Assembly: GCF_900111615.1 (NCBI RefSeq)
Contig: NZ_FOHU01000001.1
Span: 1-64,000 of the forward strand
Reading direction: 5' to 3'
Source: Natronincola peptidivorans
Lineage (GTDB): Bacteria > Bacillota > Clostridia > Peptostreptococcales > Natronincolaceae
Length of the DNA: 64,000 bases
Shown: positions 8,661 to 16,549 of the stretch, piece after piece
How the letters are laid out: the number at the start of each line of letters is the position of its first letter
How positions within the stretch are numbered: position 1 is the stretch's first letter
The notes under the pieces: generated by a model
The model's input: the letters and a program-made list of their open reading frames with translations, nothing else
What the model was told of the DNA's origin: nothing
Databases searched by the model: none
Made by a program: the position numbers and the translations under genes

Positions 8661-8684
8661 GAGAGTGTTTCACTTAACACTCTC
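8661..8684 (+). terminator. terminator of the TRAP operon
   Basis: GAGAGTGTT (8661-8669) pairs perfectly with AACACTCTC (8676-8684) around a six-base loop, followed by a short GTTTAT tail, 62 bases after the receptor stop. Confidence 0.65.
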
Positions 8685-8702
8685 GTTTATGGGTATAAAG
8701 AA

Positions 8703-8725
8703 AACCACTAGCTTAGCCAGTGGTT
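8703..8725. repeat. hairpin AACCACT/AGTGGTT
   Basis: A small stem-loop abuts the larger palindromic element at 8726. Its flanks (AAAGAAAACC before, GGTTAGA after) match those of the hairpin at 18591-18612, with stem bases changed in a compensated way. It looks like a mobile or recurrent terminator-type hairpin. Confidence 0.5.
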
Positions 8726-8845
8726 AGACTGTTGAAAATTTCCATCTTTTTCGTTACTTCAAAACCCAGCATCTTTACGTATTACGTATACGCTGCAGTC
8801 GCTGGGTTTTCTTGCGACTTGATTCTGAAGATTTTTGAACAGTCT
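8726..8845. repeat. nested palindromic repeat (120 bp)
   Basis: Outer arms AGACTGTT (8726-8733) and AACAGTCT (8838-8845) enclose an imperfect stem and inner arms AAAACCCAGC (8761-8770) and GCTGGGTTTT (8801-8810). The inner 50 bases, read on the minus strand, resemble the hairpin after rpoD (28855-28905) through the loop as well as the arms. This indicates a dispersed non-coding repeat rather than a chance hairpin. No coding potential is seen between 8599 and 8979. Confidence 0.65.
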
Positions 8846-8979
8846 GGAGGTTGTTGAAAAAGTATGAAACTTACTTGTAGATTGGTGTAGTCCTAAAAAT
8901 GTAAGGTTTTGCTTGTAAGCTAGGGCATGGCTCCTATAGAATCCATGCCCTTTTGCTATGGGTTCTAAGTCTTTCTTAA

Positions 8980-9555
8980 TTATTTCTTAATAAATTTTAA
9001 TATTAATCCTATTCCTCCAATGGATAGGATAGCCAAAGTAGGGATAAACCAATTAGTTGAGGACTCTTCATCATTAGAAGGTGCCGATTCAGCACTGATT
9101 GTTTGAACTTCCCTAGCTGTATCTTTCAGATCCACAGCAGGAGTGTCTTGGGGAGTTTCATCTTCTGAGGAAACAGTCTCGTCTGCATCTAGTGCCATGG
9201 TTCTGAAAACTGGCTCATCAGGTGCAATTGTTCTATCTTCCTCCATAAGCTCTGTGTATTGTTCCTGTGTTAGAATCTCTTTTGTATCAACCTTTATTAT
9301 TACAATGGCTTTGTTATCTGTACCCACCATTGCATTAACGTGGTACAGGTCTATTTCAAGGTTAAATAATTCTTGAACCCAAGCCTCTTGAACTTTTACA
9401 TCATCTACATCCACACTAAATTCAACTGCTATGGTCTCTTTGGCAATCCCTTGCAGCTCAGCTGCAATTTCTTCGGGCAGAACCTTAAGGGCAGCAAAGG
9501 CTTGACCTGTCATTAACATAAGCACTAAAGTTATTAGCATTATTTTTTTAATCAT
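8980..9555 (-). CDS. secreted, C-terminally membrane-anchored protein of unknown function
   Basis: A 191-residue protein with an N-terminal signal peptide (core IMLITLVLMLMTGQAFA, likely AFA cleavage). A folded part of about 100 residues follows, then an acidic Ser/Thr/Glu-rich linker (about 120-165), and a C-terminal membrane helix ending LKFIKK. It has no LPXTG motif, so it is anchored by the helix, not by sortase. AAGGAG stands 8 bases before the ATG. It is flanked by hairpins and not in an operon. I do not recognise the folded domain. Confidence 0.7.
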   Translation of the reverse strand: MIKKIMLITLVLMLMTGQAFAALKVLPEEIAAELQGIAKETIAVEFSVDVDDVKVQEAWVQELFNLEIDLYHVNAMVGTDNKAIVIIKVDTKEILTQEQYTELMEEDRTIAPDEPVFRTMALDADETVSSEDETPQDTPAVDLKDTAREVQTISAESAPSNDEESSTNWFIPTLAILSIGGIGLILKFIKK

Positions 9556-9721
9556 TATTTCCGCTCCTTAATCTTGTTTATTTTCATTGGCCCATTTTTA
9601 AAAATGTTTCCCCCGGGGTGGTTCACTTATTTAGACCATAACTGTTCTAATTTTGTTCCGGATTCTTATAAATTAAATGGAAAAAACTCTTACCATTATC
9701 TGGTGGGACAAAGGGATAAGT

Positions 9722-9748
9722 AAAACTACCCACTAAGCGGGTAGTTTT
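9722..9748 (-). terminator. terminator of the PucR-type regulator
   Basis: AAAACTACCC and GGGTAGTTTT form a 10-bp stem with a 7-base loop directly after the minus-strand stop; the A-run becomes the U-tail. It closely resembles the hairpin at 36308-36334, with paired substitutions in the stem. Confidence 0.8.
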
Positions 9749-9750
9749 GA

Positions 9751-11301
9751 TTAATTTACTCCTAGAAATTCAATAATCTTATAGGACATGGTGATGAGAA
9801 AGATCGTTTCACTATCATCTAGATTTAATTGAATTAACTCCTTTATTTTCTTCAATCGATAGGTCATAGTGTTGCGATGAACAAATAAGCTTTTGGCAGT
9901 CTCATTAACATTTTGATTATTAAGCAAATAATAGTATAGGGTTTGTGAGTAATTCGTATCATTCTTTTTATCAAAATTTTGCAAGTTAAGAACAGCAGGA
10001 TGACAATAGTCTAGCAAGTTCTCCTTTTTTAAGATAGAGGAAAGCAGCGTATAGAAATGAAAATCATCACAATGAAAAATTCGATCTTCACTACGTAATT
10101 GATCCCCAAGATTTAAAACCTTTAAGGTATGTTTATAGTGATTAGATAATGTTAATAAATCAATGAATCTCTGACTAACCCCTACAGTTAAGTCATGAGA
10201 TTTTATAAAGGTCATTAACTTACTTTTTATCTTCTCATCGAAAGCCCTTTCTTCCTTAAAGCTTATTAGAGATACAATATGATCTTTATAGAATATAGAA
10301 TAGATATTTGTAAAAACTCCACCTAAACCATTTTTCAAGGCATCTCGGTAATTAGAAGACGGTCGATAATTTGAGACATTTAAAACTAAAACATAAAAGA
10401 ACTTGTTTAAAGGCATACCTGTATTCTTTATTCGCTCTAAAAGGATACTAGCATCACTAATTTTATCGTCAAGTAGATCCATTAAAAAATTTTCATGCAT
10501 TAATCCCGTAATATTATTAAGGACCTTACTATTTTTTATCTCTTGGGCAATAACATTACTAAGAAGAGATAAAAAATTCGTTGACTCTTGGTTAAAGTCC
10601 TGTTGACTTTCTAAAACCACAATATACCCAACAACTTTGCAATCTAAAACCACCTTACTAATAAGCTTTTGATTAGGGCTGGCATAGCAAGTAACGATAA
10701 AAGGATCTGAAGTATCTGGAGCCTTTTTTAAGGTACTAATTTTCTTAACTGCAGAAATAAACTCAAAGGAACAGTAACCTCTCTCTATATTTGCATGCCA
10801 GAACTCCTCTTGAATTTTTTCTGCCCTACTATAGGCCAAGATCCTATAGCTGGTATCTAGTAATATAACGGGATTATTAAGAATCTCTGCTGCTCGCTTG
10901 ACAATATATTTAATCCCTCGGCCCTGAATGAGGGTATGAAGGAGATTGGTGGCATTCTTCATAAATTGAAGCTCCTCTGCAATGAGGGGTTTAATCCCAT
11001 TGAAAACTTCTAGTAAGTCCGTATCAGAGGGTAAAACGAGATAGTTTCCCTGTTTTTCAGAAAACACCCCTTGTGCAAATGGAACATCTTCAATCAGAAG
11101 AAAATTTCCCATAGGTAATACAGCTTGCTTCTTTGTTAAATTAGAGACCTTTCCTAAATATAATATATCCTGTTGGAAACTAGTATGTTTTTCCGTAATA
11201 AAATGTAGATCTTTCAGTTCTGTAGTCTTCTCACTATAGCTAAATAAACAGCAATTATAATAGGATAGTTCTTCACATAGCCTCTTTATTGTCAATGGCA
11301 T
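9751..11301 (-). CDS. PucR-family transcriptional regulator
   Basis: A 516-residue regulator ending in the PucR C-terminal helix-turn-helix: NVNETAKSLFVHRNTMTYRLKKI. The first 290 residues look like a PucR/GAF-type sensory region and the middle like the CdaR-GGDEF-like domain; no membrane helix is seen. The longest frame starts 39 codons earlier. The ATG at 11301 (MPLTIKRL) is preferred because GAGGTG lies 6-8 bases before it and TATAAT lies just upstream of that. It is divergent from the enoate-reductase-like gene at 11440, the usual arrangement for a regulator and its target. The inducer is unknown. Confidence 0.85.
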   Translation of the reverse strand: MPLTIKRLCEELSYYNCCLFSYSEKTTELKDLHFITEKHTSFQQDILYLGKVSNLTKKQAVLPMGNFLLIEDVPFAQGVFSEKQGNYLVLPSDTDLLEVFNGIKPLIAEELQFMKNATNLLHTLIQGRGIKYIVKRAAEILNNPVILLDTSYRILAYSRAEKIQEEFWHANIERGYCSFEFISAVKKISTLKKAPDTSDPFIVTCYASPNQKLISKVVLDCKVVGYIVVLESQQDFNQESTNFLSLLSNVIAQEIKNSKVLNNITGLMHENFLMDLLDDKISDASILLERIKNTGMPLNKFFYVLVLNVSNYRPSSNYRDALKNGLGGVFTNIYSIFYKDHIVSLISFKEERAFDEKIKSKLMTFIKSHDLTVGVSQRFIDLLTLSNHYKHTLKVLNLGDQLRSEDRIFHCDDFHFYTLLSSILKKENLLDYCHPAVLNLQNFDKKNDTNYSQTLYYYLLNNQNVNETAKSLFVHRNTMTYRLKKIKELIQLNLDDSETIFLITMSYKIIEFLGVN

Positions 11302-11319
11302 ATCCATCACCTCAACTCT

Positions 11320-11360
11320 ATTATAATGCATCATGCATAAAAGATACAATGTATTTTGTT
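11320..11360 (-). promoter_or_regulatory. promoter and palindromic operator of the PucR gene
   Basis: On the minus strand TTGTAT, an 18-base spacer and TATAAT precede the PucR gene. The spacer holds the 13-base palindrome ATGCAT-C-ATGCAT (11326-11338), well placed for autorepression or for control of the divergent enoate reductase gene. The implied leader is very short. Confidence 0.45.
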
Positions 11361-11439
11361 TTGTAGGAACATAGTAAAGTAGACAATAATTTGATAATTT
11401 AATAACAAACACATTCAAATAAAAATAAGGAGGATTTGT

Positions 11440-13380
11440 ATGAAATATGAAAAGCTTTTTTCCAAAGGAAGAATTGGCAAGTTAGAATTAAAAAACAGAG
11501 TGGTAATGCCAGCTATGGGAACATCTTTAGCTGGGAGTAATGGAGAAGCTTCCTCTGACATCATTAAGTATTATGAAGAAAGAGCAAAGGGAGGATGTGG
11601 TCTGATCATTACAGAAATCACAAGAATTGATGAAGAGTTTGGTGTGGGAGTAGCCAACCAATTGTCAGCCACTGCCCCAAAACATATAGCTAGTTTTCAA
11701 AAACTAGCAAGAACCCTGCACAAGTATGATACAAAGGTATTTGTACAGTTACATCATCCTGGAAGAGAAGGCCATGGCAATTTAATAGGCGGTAAACAGA
11801 TCGTTGCACCTAGCCCTATTATGTGCAAGGTGACCAAAGAAATGCCAAGGGAGTTAACAACAGAAGAAGTAGAAGGGCTGGTAAAGAAATTTATTACTGG
11901 TGCAAAAATAGCCCAAATGGGAGGTATAGATGGAGTAGAGCTTCATGGTGCCCATGGTTATTTAATCAACCAGTTCCTAAGCCCTTATACCAACAAAAGA
12001 ACAGATAAGTACGGCGGTCACTTTATGAATAGAATGCGCTTCATTAGTGAGATTATAGTGGGTATTAAACACATCTGCGGCCCAGATTTTCCTATTAGTG
12101 TAAGAATAGATGGCGATGAATTCGTAGAAGGTGGTATTGATTTAAAAGAAGCCGTTAAGATAGCAAGGTATTTAGAAAGCTTAGGAGTAGATGTTCTTAA
12201 TGTTAGCTGCGGCACCTACGAAACTTCCATGACAATTATAGAACCTATGTCCTATCCCCAAGGCTGGAAAAAGCATTTAGCTCAAACGATAAAGCAGGCT
12301 GTAGCTATTCCTGTAATCGCTGTTAATGTTATTAGAAAGCCTGATTTTGCTGAAGGTCTGTTGCAGGATGGAGTCGTTGATTTCGTTGGAGTTGGTAGAG
12401 GTCAATTGGCGGATTCTGCTTGGAGCAAAAAAGCTATCGAGGGTATGGAGGAAGAAATCAAACCCTGTATTTCATGTTTGCACTGTATTGAAGAGTTAGG
12501 AAAAGGCGGCGTACTTAAATGTGCTGTGAATCCAATGATGGGAAGAGAGTTAGAATTCAATCATCTTCAAAAGGATGGAGCAGATAGGACAGTAGTCATC
12601 ATAGGGGCTGGACCTGCAGGCTTGGAGGCAGCAAGAGTATTAGCATTAAGAGGCTTTAAACCTATTGTGTTGGAGAGGGAAAATGAATTAGGTGGAGCCC
12701 TGCAATTAGCTAACAAACCCTTCTTAAAGGATAAAATTGATTGGCTAATCAACTATTATGAAAATCAAATTAGAACTCTAAATATAGATATTCGATTTGG
12801 CACCAAAGCAACTATAGATAATATTAAGGATTTAAACCCTTATGCTATCTTCGCAGCTACAGGATCAAAGCCTATAGTACCTCCAATTGAAGGTATTCAA
12901 AGTGAAAAAGTTTGTGTAGCTGAGGATATATTAAAGGGTGATATTGCACCTGAAGGAGAAAGCATTGCTGTAATCGGTTCTGGTATGACGGGATGTGAAA
13001 CAGCAGAAATGCTAGCTATGAAGGGAAATAAAGTATCTATTGTTGAGATGCGTAAGGAAATAGGCATGGATGTTTATAAGATTAATCTTTTTGATTTGTT
13101 AAAAAGGTTAAAAGAACATAAGGTAGAAATGCTGCCTTCTAAACAATTATTAAAAGTTATAGAAGATGGCATTGTATTAATGGATACCTTTACAACAATG
13201 AAAACAGTAAAATCAGTAGACAGAGTAGTATTAGCCCTTGGGGTTCAACCTAATAGAGAAATAATACCAGCTTTAGAGCAGGAATTTAAACATGTCCATG
13301 TTATGGGTGATGTGATGGCACCCGGCAGAATAGCTGATGCTATTCGCCAAGGCTTTGAGAAGGCCTACATTTTAGAATAA
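11440..13380 (+). CDS. NADH:flavin oxidoreductase, enoate/2,4-dienoyl-CoA reductase type
   Basis: A 646-residue multi-cofactor ene-reductase related to 2,4-dienoyl-CoA reductase, enoate reductase and BaiCD/BaiH. The N-terminal 340 residues form an Old-Yellow-Enzyme FMN barrel (KNRVVMPAMGTS, ELHGAHGYLINQFLSPYTNKR). Cluster cysteines follow as CISCLHC plus a fourth Cys 11 residues on. The second half is an FAD/NAD(P)H module with VVIIGAGPAGLEAARVLA and a second nucleotide motif AVIGSGMTGCETAEML. It would pass electrons from NAD(P)H through FAD and 4Fe-4S to FMN to reduce an alpha,beta-unsaturated acid, CoA ester or ketone. AAGGAGG precedes the ATG. Its neighbours suggest an inducible catabolic or detoxification unit. 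Confidence 0.9.
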   Translation: MKYEKLFSKGRIGKLELKNRVVMPAMGTSLAGSNGEASSDIIKYYEERAKGGCGLIITEITRIDEEFGVGVANQLSATAPKHIASFQKLARTLHKYDTKVFVQLHHPGREGHGNLIGGKQIVAPSPIMCKVTKEMPRELTTEEVEGLVKKFITGAKIAQMGGIDGVELHGAHGYLINQFLSPYTNKRTDKYGGHFMNRMRFISEIIVGIKHICGPDFPISVRIDGDEFVEGGIDLKEAVKIARYLESLGVDVLNVSCGTYETSMTIIEPMSYPQGWKKHLAQTIKQAVAIPVIAVNVIRKPDFAEGLLQDGVVDFVGVGRGQLADSAWSKKAIEGMEEEIKPCISCLHCIEELGKGGVLKCAVNPMMGRELEFNHLQKDGADRTVVIIGAGPAGLEAARVLALRGFKPIVLERENELGGALQLANKPFLKDKIDWLINYYENQIRTLNIDIRFGTKATIDNIKDLNPYAIFAATGSKPIVPPIEGIQSEKVCVAEDILKGDIAPEGESIAVIGSGMTGCETAEMLAMKGNKVSIVEMRKEIGMDVYKINLFDLLKRLKEHKVEMLPSKQLLKVIEDGIVLMDTFTTMKTVKSVDRVVLALGVQPNREIIPALEQEFKHVHVMGDVMAPGRIADAIRQGFEKAYILE

Positions 13381-13423
13381 TCGTAGCAAAACCATATAAA
13401 TTTCTTTTAGAGGAGGTAAAGTG

Positions 13424-14281
13424 ATGAAGGAGTTTAAAAATAGAACAGCCGTTATTACTGGAGCAGCTAATGGATTCGGTTTTGAAGTAGCGAAGGAATG
13501 TGCCAGAAGAGAAATGAAGGTAGTTATGGCGGACATAGATGGTGAAGATTTAAAGAAGGCTTCCCAAACTGTAAAGGAAATGGGAGTAGAGGTATTGACA
13601 GTGGAGATGGACACATCTGTATATGAAGAGATGGAGAACTTAGCAAAACAAACATTAGAAACCTTTAGAACAGTAGATTTATTATTTAACAATGCAGGTG
13701 TAGTAACCTCTGGATCTATTTGGGAGATGCCTTTAAAGGACTGGGAATGGACCATGGGTGTGAATGTATGGGGAATGATGTATGCTATGAGGGTATTTGT
13801 CCCAATTATGCTTAAACAACAAACACCTTGCCATGTTGTAAATGTTGCATCTGTTGCAGGCTTATTAACGACGCCAGGAATGCCAGCTTACCATACAACA
13901 AAGTTTGCTACTGTAGCAATGACAGAATCTGCTAATTATCAATTACAAATGATGAATGCCAATGTTAAAATGTCAGTATATTGCCCAGGATTTGTACAGA
14001 CGGATCTGCATAATTGTGAAAAACGTCGTCCAGAGCGTTTTAAAATTGATCCGGATCATCCTTACTATCAAAGTGAAAGCTATAGGGCTGGTCTTGCTAA
14101 AGCAGAGCATGTTATTACAACGGGTATACCTATTACCTCTGTTGCTCAGAGTATCTTTACAGCTATAGAAGAAGAGCAATTCTATATTTTAACCCATCCT
14201 CAATATAATCCAGTTATAGGTTTGAGGGTAAAAACTATGTTAGAAGGTAAGAATCCATCTGCGGAGTTATTTAGAAAATAA
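13424..14281 (+). CDS. short-chain dehydrogenase/reductase
   Basis: A 285-residue classical SDR. The cofactor motif is TGAANGFG near residue 10, followed by the structural NNAGVV, the catalytic Ser in NVASVAG and the catalytic YHTTK pair. A long C-terminal tail may shape a lipid-like substrate pocket. The ATG at 13424 is preferred to the GTG at 13421 because AGGAGGT (13411-13417) is 6 bases away. It follows the ene-reductase by 43 bases and shares its terminator, so the two enzymes probably reduce or oxidise the same carbonyl/alkene compound. Confidence 0.88.
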   Translation: MKEFKNRTAVITGAANGFGFEVAKECARREMKVVMADIDGEDLKKASQTVKEMGVEVLTVEMDTSVYEEMENLAKQTLETFRTVDLLFNNAGVVTSGSIWEMPLKDWEWTMGVNVWGMMYAMRVFVPIMLKQQTPCHVVNVASVAGLLTTPGMPAYHTTKFATVAMTESANYQLQMMNANVKMSVYCPGFVQTDLHNCEKRRPERFKIDPDHPYYQSESYRAGLAKAEHVITTGIPITSVAQSIFTAIEEEQFYILTHPQYNPVIGLRVKTMLEGKNPSAELFRK

Positions 14282-14293
14282 ATAGAGAAGTAA

Positions 14294-14328
14294 AGAGAAA
14301 TAGGTGATGAACTTATTTCTCTTTTTTT
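14294..14328 (+). terminator. terminator of ene-reductase/SDR operon
   Basis: AGAGAAATA (14294-14302) pairs with TATTTCTCT (14314-14322) followed directly by TTTTTT, a textbook intrinsic terminator. Confidence 0.85.
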
Positions 14329-14389
14329 ATAATTTATAGGAAAGTTCTACTTTACGAAGGAATTAGCATTTTGCATTTGCCTTTATTGT

Positions 14390-15109
14390 CTATTCTATTG
14401 CCACTTTTTCAAGCTTGTTTCTGCCTTCTATGAGTATTTCTTTCATTAGGTCTCCGGCCTTTTGAGGTTGTTTTTCTTTGATTGCTTTATAAAGATCAAT
14501 ATGGGAATTTAGTGATTTTTTATAGTAGTCTCCCGACTCAAAATATAGCCTTATAAGATTTTTACATACAGGTTCAAAGGATTTGAATATCATTGCATAA
14601 ACTATGTTACCGGAGGCTATTGTAATTGTATGATGGAAGTTGTAGTTAAACTCCACATAGTTATTAATATCTATAGGCTTATCCTTAATACTGTCTATAT
14701 AGCTTTCCAACATCCGCAAGTCTGGTTCAGCCCTATATTTGGCTGATAATATGGCACTTTCTACTTCAATTAGGAGTCTTGTATCCATCATTCCGTTGAA
14801 TAGCTTGAGACTCAACTTCCCTTCATTATAGTTCATTATAGAAGAAAGTATTGCAGGTGTTCCTTCTTTTTTGTAGTCTTCTATAATTGTTCCCTTCCGG
14901 GGGATAATCTTTACAAAGCCCTTTGATGCAAGCTCTAGGATACCATTGTTAACAATACTACGACTTATACCCATTAGTGATGCTATTTCACGTTCTGGTG
15001 GCAGTCTATCACCAGGCTTTAATTGACCTGAAATTATCTTGGCCTCTATTTCTTTTATAAAAAGATCCTTTAGACTCTCAGTTTTAAGTGGTGTAAAACT
15101 TCTATCCAA
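14390..15109 (-). CDS. GntR/FCD (FadR-subfamily) transcriptional regulator
   Basis: A 239-residue regulator. It has an N-terminal winged helix (GDRLPPEREIASLMGISRS, wing PRKGTI) and a C-terminal all-helical FCD ligand domain with HxxF/H residues suited to metal and carboxylate binding. The TTG at 15109 is preferred over that at 15124 because GGAGGT lies 7 bases before it. FCD regulators bind TNGTNNNACNA sites; GTGGTATAACCAC lies under the promoter of the neighbouring flavoprotein operon (18127-18139), which is the best target candidate. Its ligand is probably a carboxylate from that pathway. Confidence 0.88.
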   Translation of the reverse strand: MDRSFTPLKTESLKDLFIKEIEAKIISGQLKPGDRLPPEREIASLMGISRSIVNNGILELASKGFVKIIPRKGTIIEDYKKEGTPAILSSIMNYNEGKLSLKLFNGMMDTRLLIEVESAILSAKYRAEPDLRMLESYIDSIKDKPIDINNYVEFNYNFHHTITIASGNIVYAMIFKSFEPVCKNLIRLYFESGDYYKKSLNSHIDLYKAIKEKQPQKAGDLMKEILIEGRNKLEKVAIE

Positions 15110-15244
15110 TCTTCCGACCTCCAAACTTTTTTACTTCCAGTATAGTTTATTATTATCGAAAATAGGTATATTGTCAAGGAATATCCATTTTTCACCAGAA
15201 AACGAGATAGTGAATTAAGTATATTTACTTTATAATCTCTAAAC

Positions 15245-15298
15245 AGCAGTAATAACTGGAGGTTGTTGTAAAAGTCAATAACCTCAGTTATTACTGCT
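15245..15298 (-). terminator. long hairpin between regulator and flavoprotein operon
   Basis: AGCAGTAATAACTG..AGGTT (15245-15264) pairs with its complement at 15280-15298, broken only by one bulged G. It sits just after the stop of the minus-strand reductase and most likely ends that transcript, though the T-tail is weak. The loop side contains CTGGAGGTTGTTG, also found at 8844. Confidence 0.6.
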
Positions 15299-15319
15299 GC
15301 TTTAGCTTTGCTTGATATT

Positions 15320-16549
15320 TTAACTCTTTTTCTCCCTTGGTATAATAATCTCAAGATCACTAGTTGGGAAGGATGCACAAGGATGTATATATCCAAATTG
15401 AATATCTGCTTGTCTTCTTCCGTCATCATCTTCAGGTATATATACATTACCACTAATTAACAGTGATCTACATATAGCACATAACCCACTTCTACAGCTT
15501 GAAGGTGGACAAAGGCCTGCCCTCTCTATAGCAACAAGTAGGGATTCTTTTGCAGAAGCTTTAATTTCTTTTGAGATGCCACCAATATGAACCTTCACCT
15601 TAAACTCTTTATCAGCTACATCCTTAGGGAAATCAATTAAGCTTTCAACATCTTTGATTTCCCCAAACACCTCTCTTCTAACAAATTTCCGCCTTAGCTT
15701 TAGCTTTCCAAGCTCCCCTGAAACAAAATTATACATAGCCTGAGGTCCACATATAAAGAAGGAACTATCGTTAATATTGACGCGCTTCTCTAAAAGTTCT
15801 TTTGTAATAAAACCTTTTTCGAAGCCTTCTAACTCTTCTTGGGCAAGGACATGAATTACATGAATCTTACCATTGGATTCATTTTCTATGGCATTTAATT
15901 CATCATAAAAAATGATATCTTCCTTTGAATTACTACCATAAAATATCGTCAAATTAATATCAAGTGTTCCATCTATAATGCTCTGAGCCATAGATCTGAA
16001 GGGTGTTATTCCACAGCCACCAGCTAATGCAACTAGGTTCCTTTTATCCCTCAAGTTGTCATAGTAGAAATATCCCTCTGGCCCACTACAGCTAACCTTA
16101 GTACCAATTGACCAGTTATCCCAAATGTAGTTAGATACAAATCCACCCTCATCCCTTTTAACAGTTATTTCGTAGCAGCCTTCAAGGGTTTTGTCGGGAG
16201 ATGATGAAATTGAGTATGGTCTGGTGACAGTTGACCCTTCAATATTAAAGTTAAAGCTTAAGTATTGACCTGAACGGAAATAGGCTAGTTCACTTGTTCC
16301 TTTAGCCTCATCTGGTCTAAATCTATATGTCTTTGTAGATAGGGTCTCTTCTTTAATGCTATCAATTACTAGATGCTGTATCCTAGGGTGAAGCTTTAAG
16401 GCTAAAGCATTCATAGGGGGCACTTCATTAATGGCAGTAGGTGAAGCATTTTGTATTTTTTTCTTCCTATTGGGTACCAGGTTCTTAAAGGCTAAAAGAT
16501 CTAACAGACCTAATGATTTTATTTTAATATTAATCCTTTCCTTACTCAC
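15320..16549 (-). CDS. NAD(P)H-dependent FAD/2Fe-2S electron-transfer reductase
   Basis: A 409-residue ferredoxin-reductase-type protein. After a 60-residue N-terminal extension come the FAD domain (RPYSISS), the pyridine-nucleotide domain (GGCGITPFRS) and a C-terminal plant-type 2Fe-2S domain with CPPSSCRSGLCAIC and a distal Cys in HPC. It resembles the reductases of oxygenases, vanillate/phthalate type, here in an anaerobe. GTG start with GGAGGT 8 bases upstream. The start overlaps the stop of the CrtI-like gene by 8 bases, so the two are translationally coupled and probably form one electron-transfer pair. Confidence 0.88.
   Translation of the reverse strand: MSKERINIKIKSLGLLDLLAFKNLVPNRKKKIQNASPTAINEVPPMNALALKLHPRIQHLVIDSIKEETLSTKTYRFRPDEAKGTSELAYFRSGQYLSFNFNIEGSTVTRPYSISSSPDKTLEGCYEITVKRDEGGFVSNYIWDNWSIGTKVSCSGPEGYFYYDNLRDKRNLVALAGGCGITPFRSMAQSIIDGTLDINLTIFYGSNSKEDIIFYDELNAIENESNGKIHVIHVLAQEELEGFEKGFITKELLEKRVNINDSSFFICGPQAMYNFVSGELGKLKLRRKFVRREVFGEIKDVESLIDFPKDVADKEFKVKVHIGGISKEIKASAKESLLVAIERAGLCPPSSCRSGLCAICRSLLISGNVYIPEDDDGRRQADIQFGYIHPCASFPTSDLEIIIPREKKS

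Noticed and set aside
11302..11418. N-terminal extension of the PucR-type regulator
   Set aside because: The extension overlaps the TATAAT promoter and the palindrome, and the ribosome site favours the ATG at 11301.
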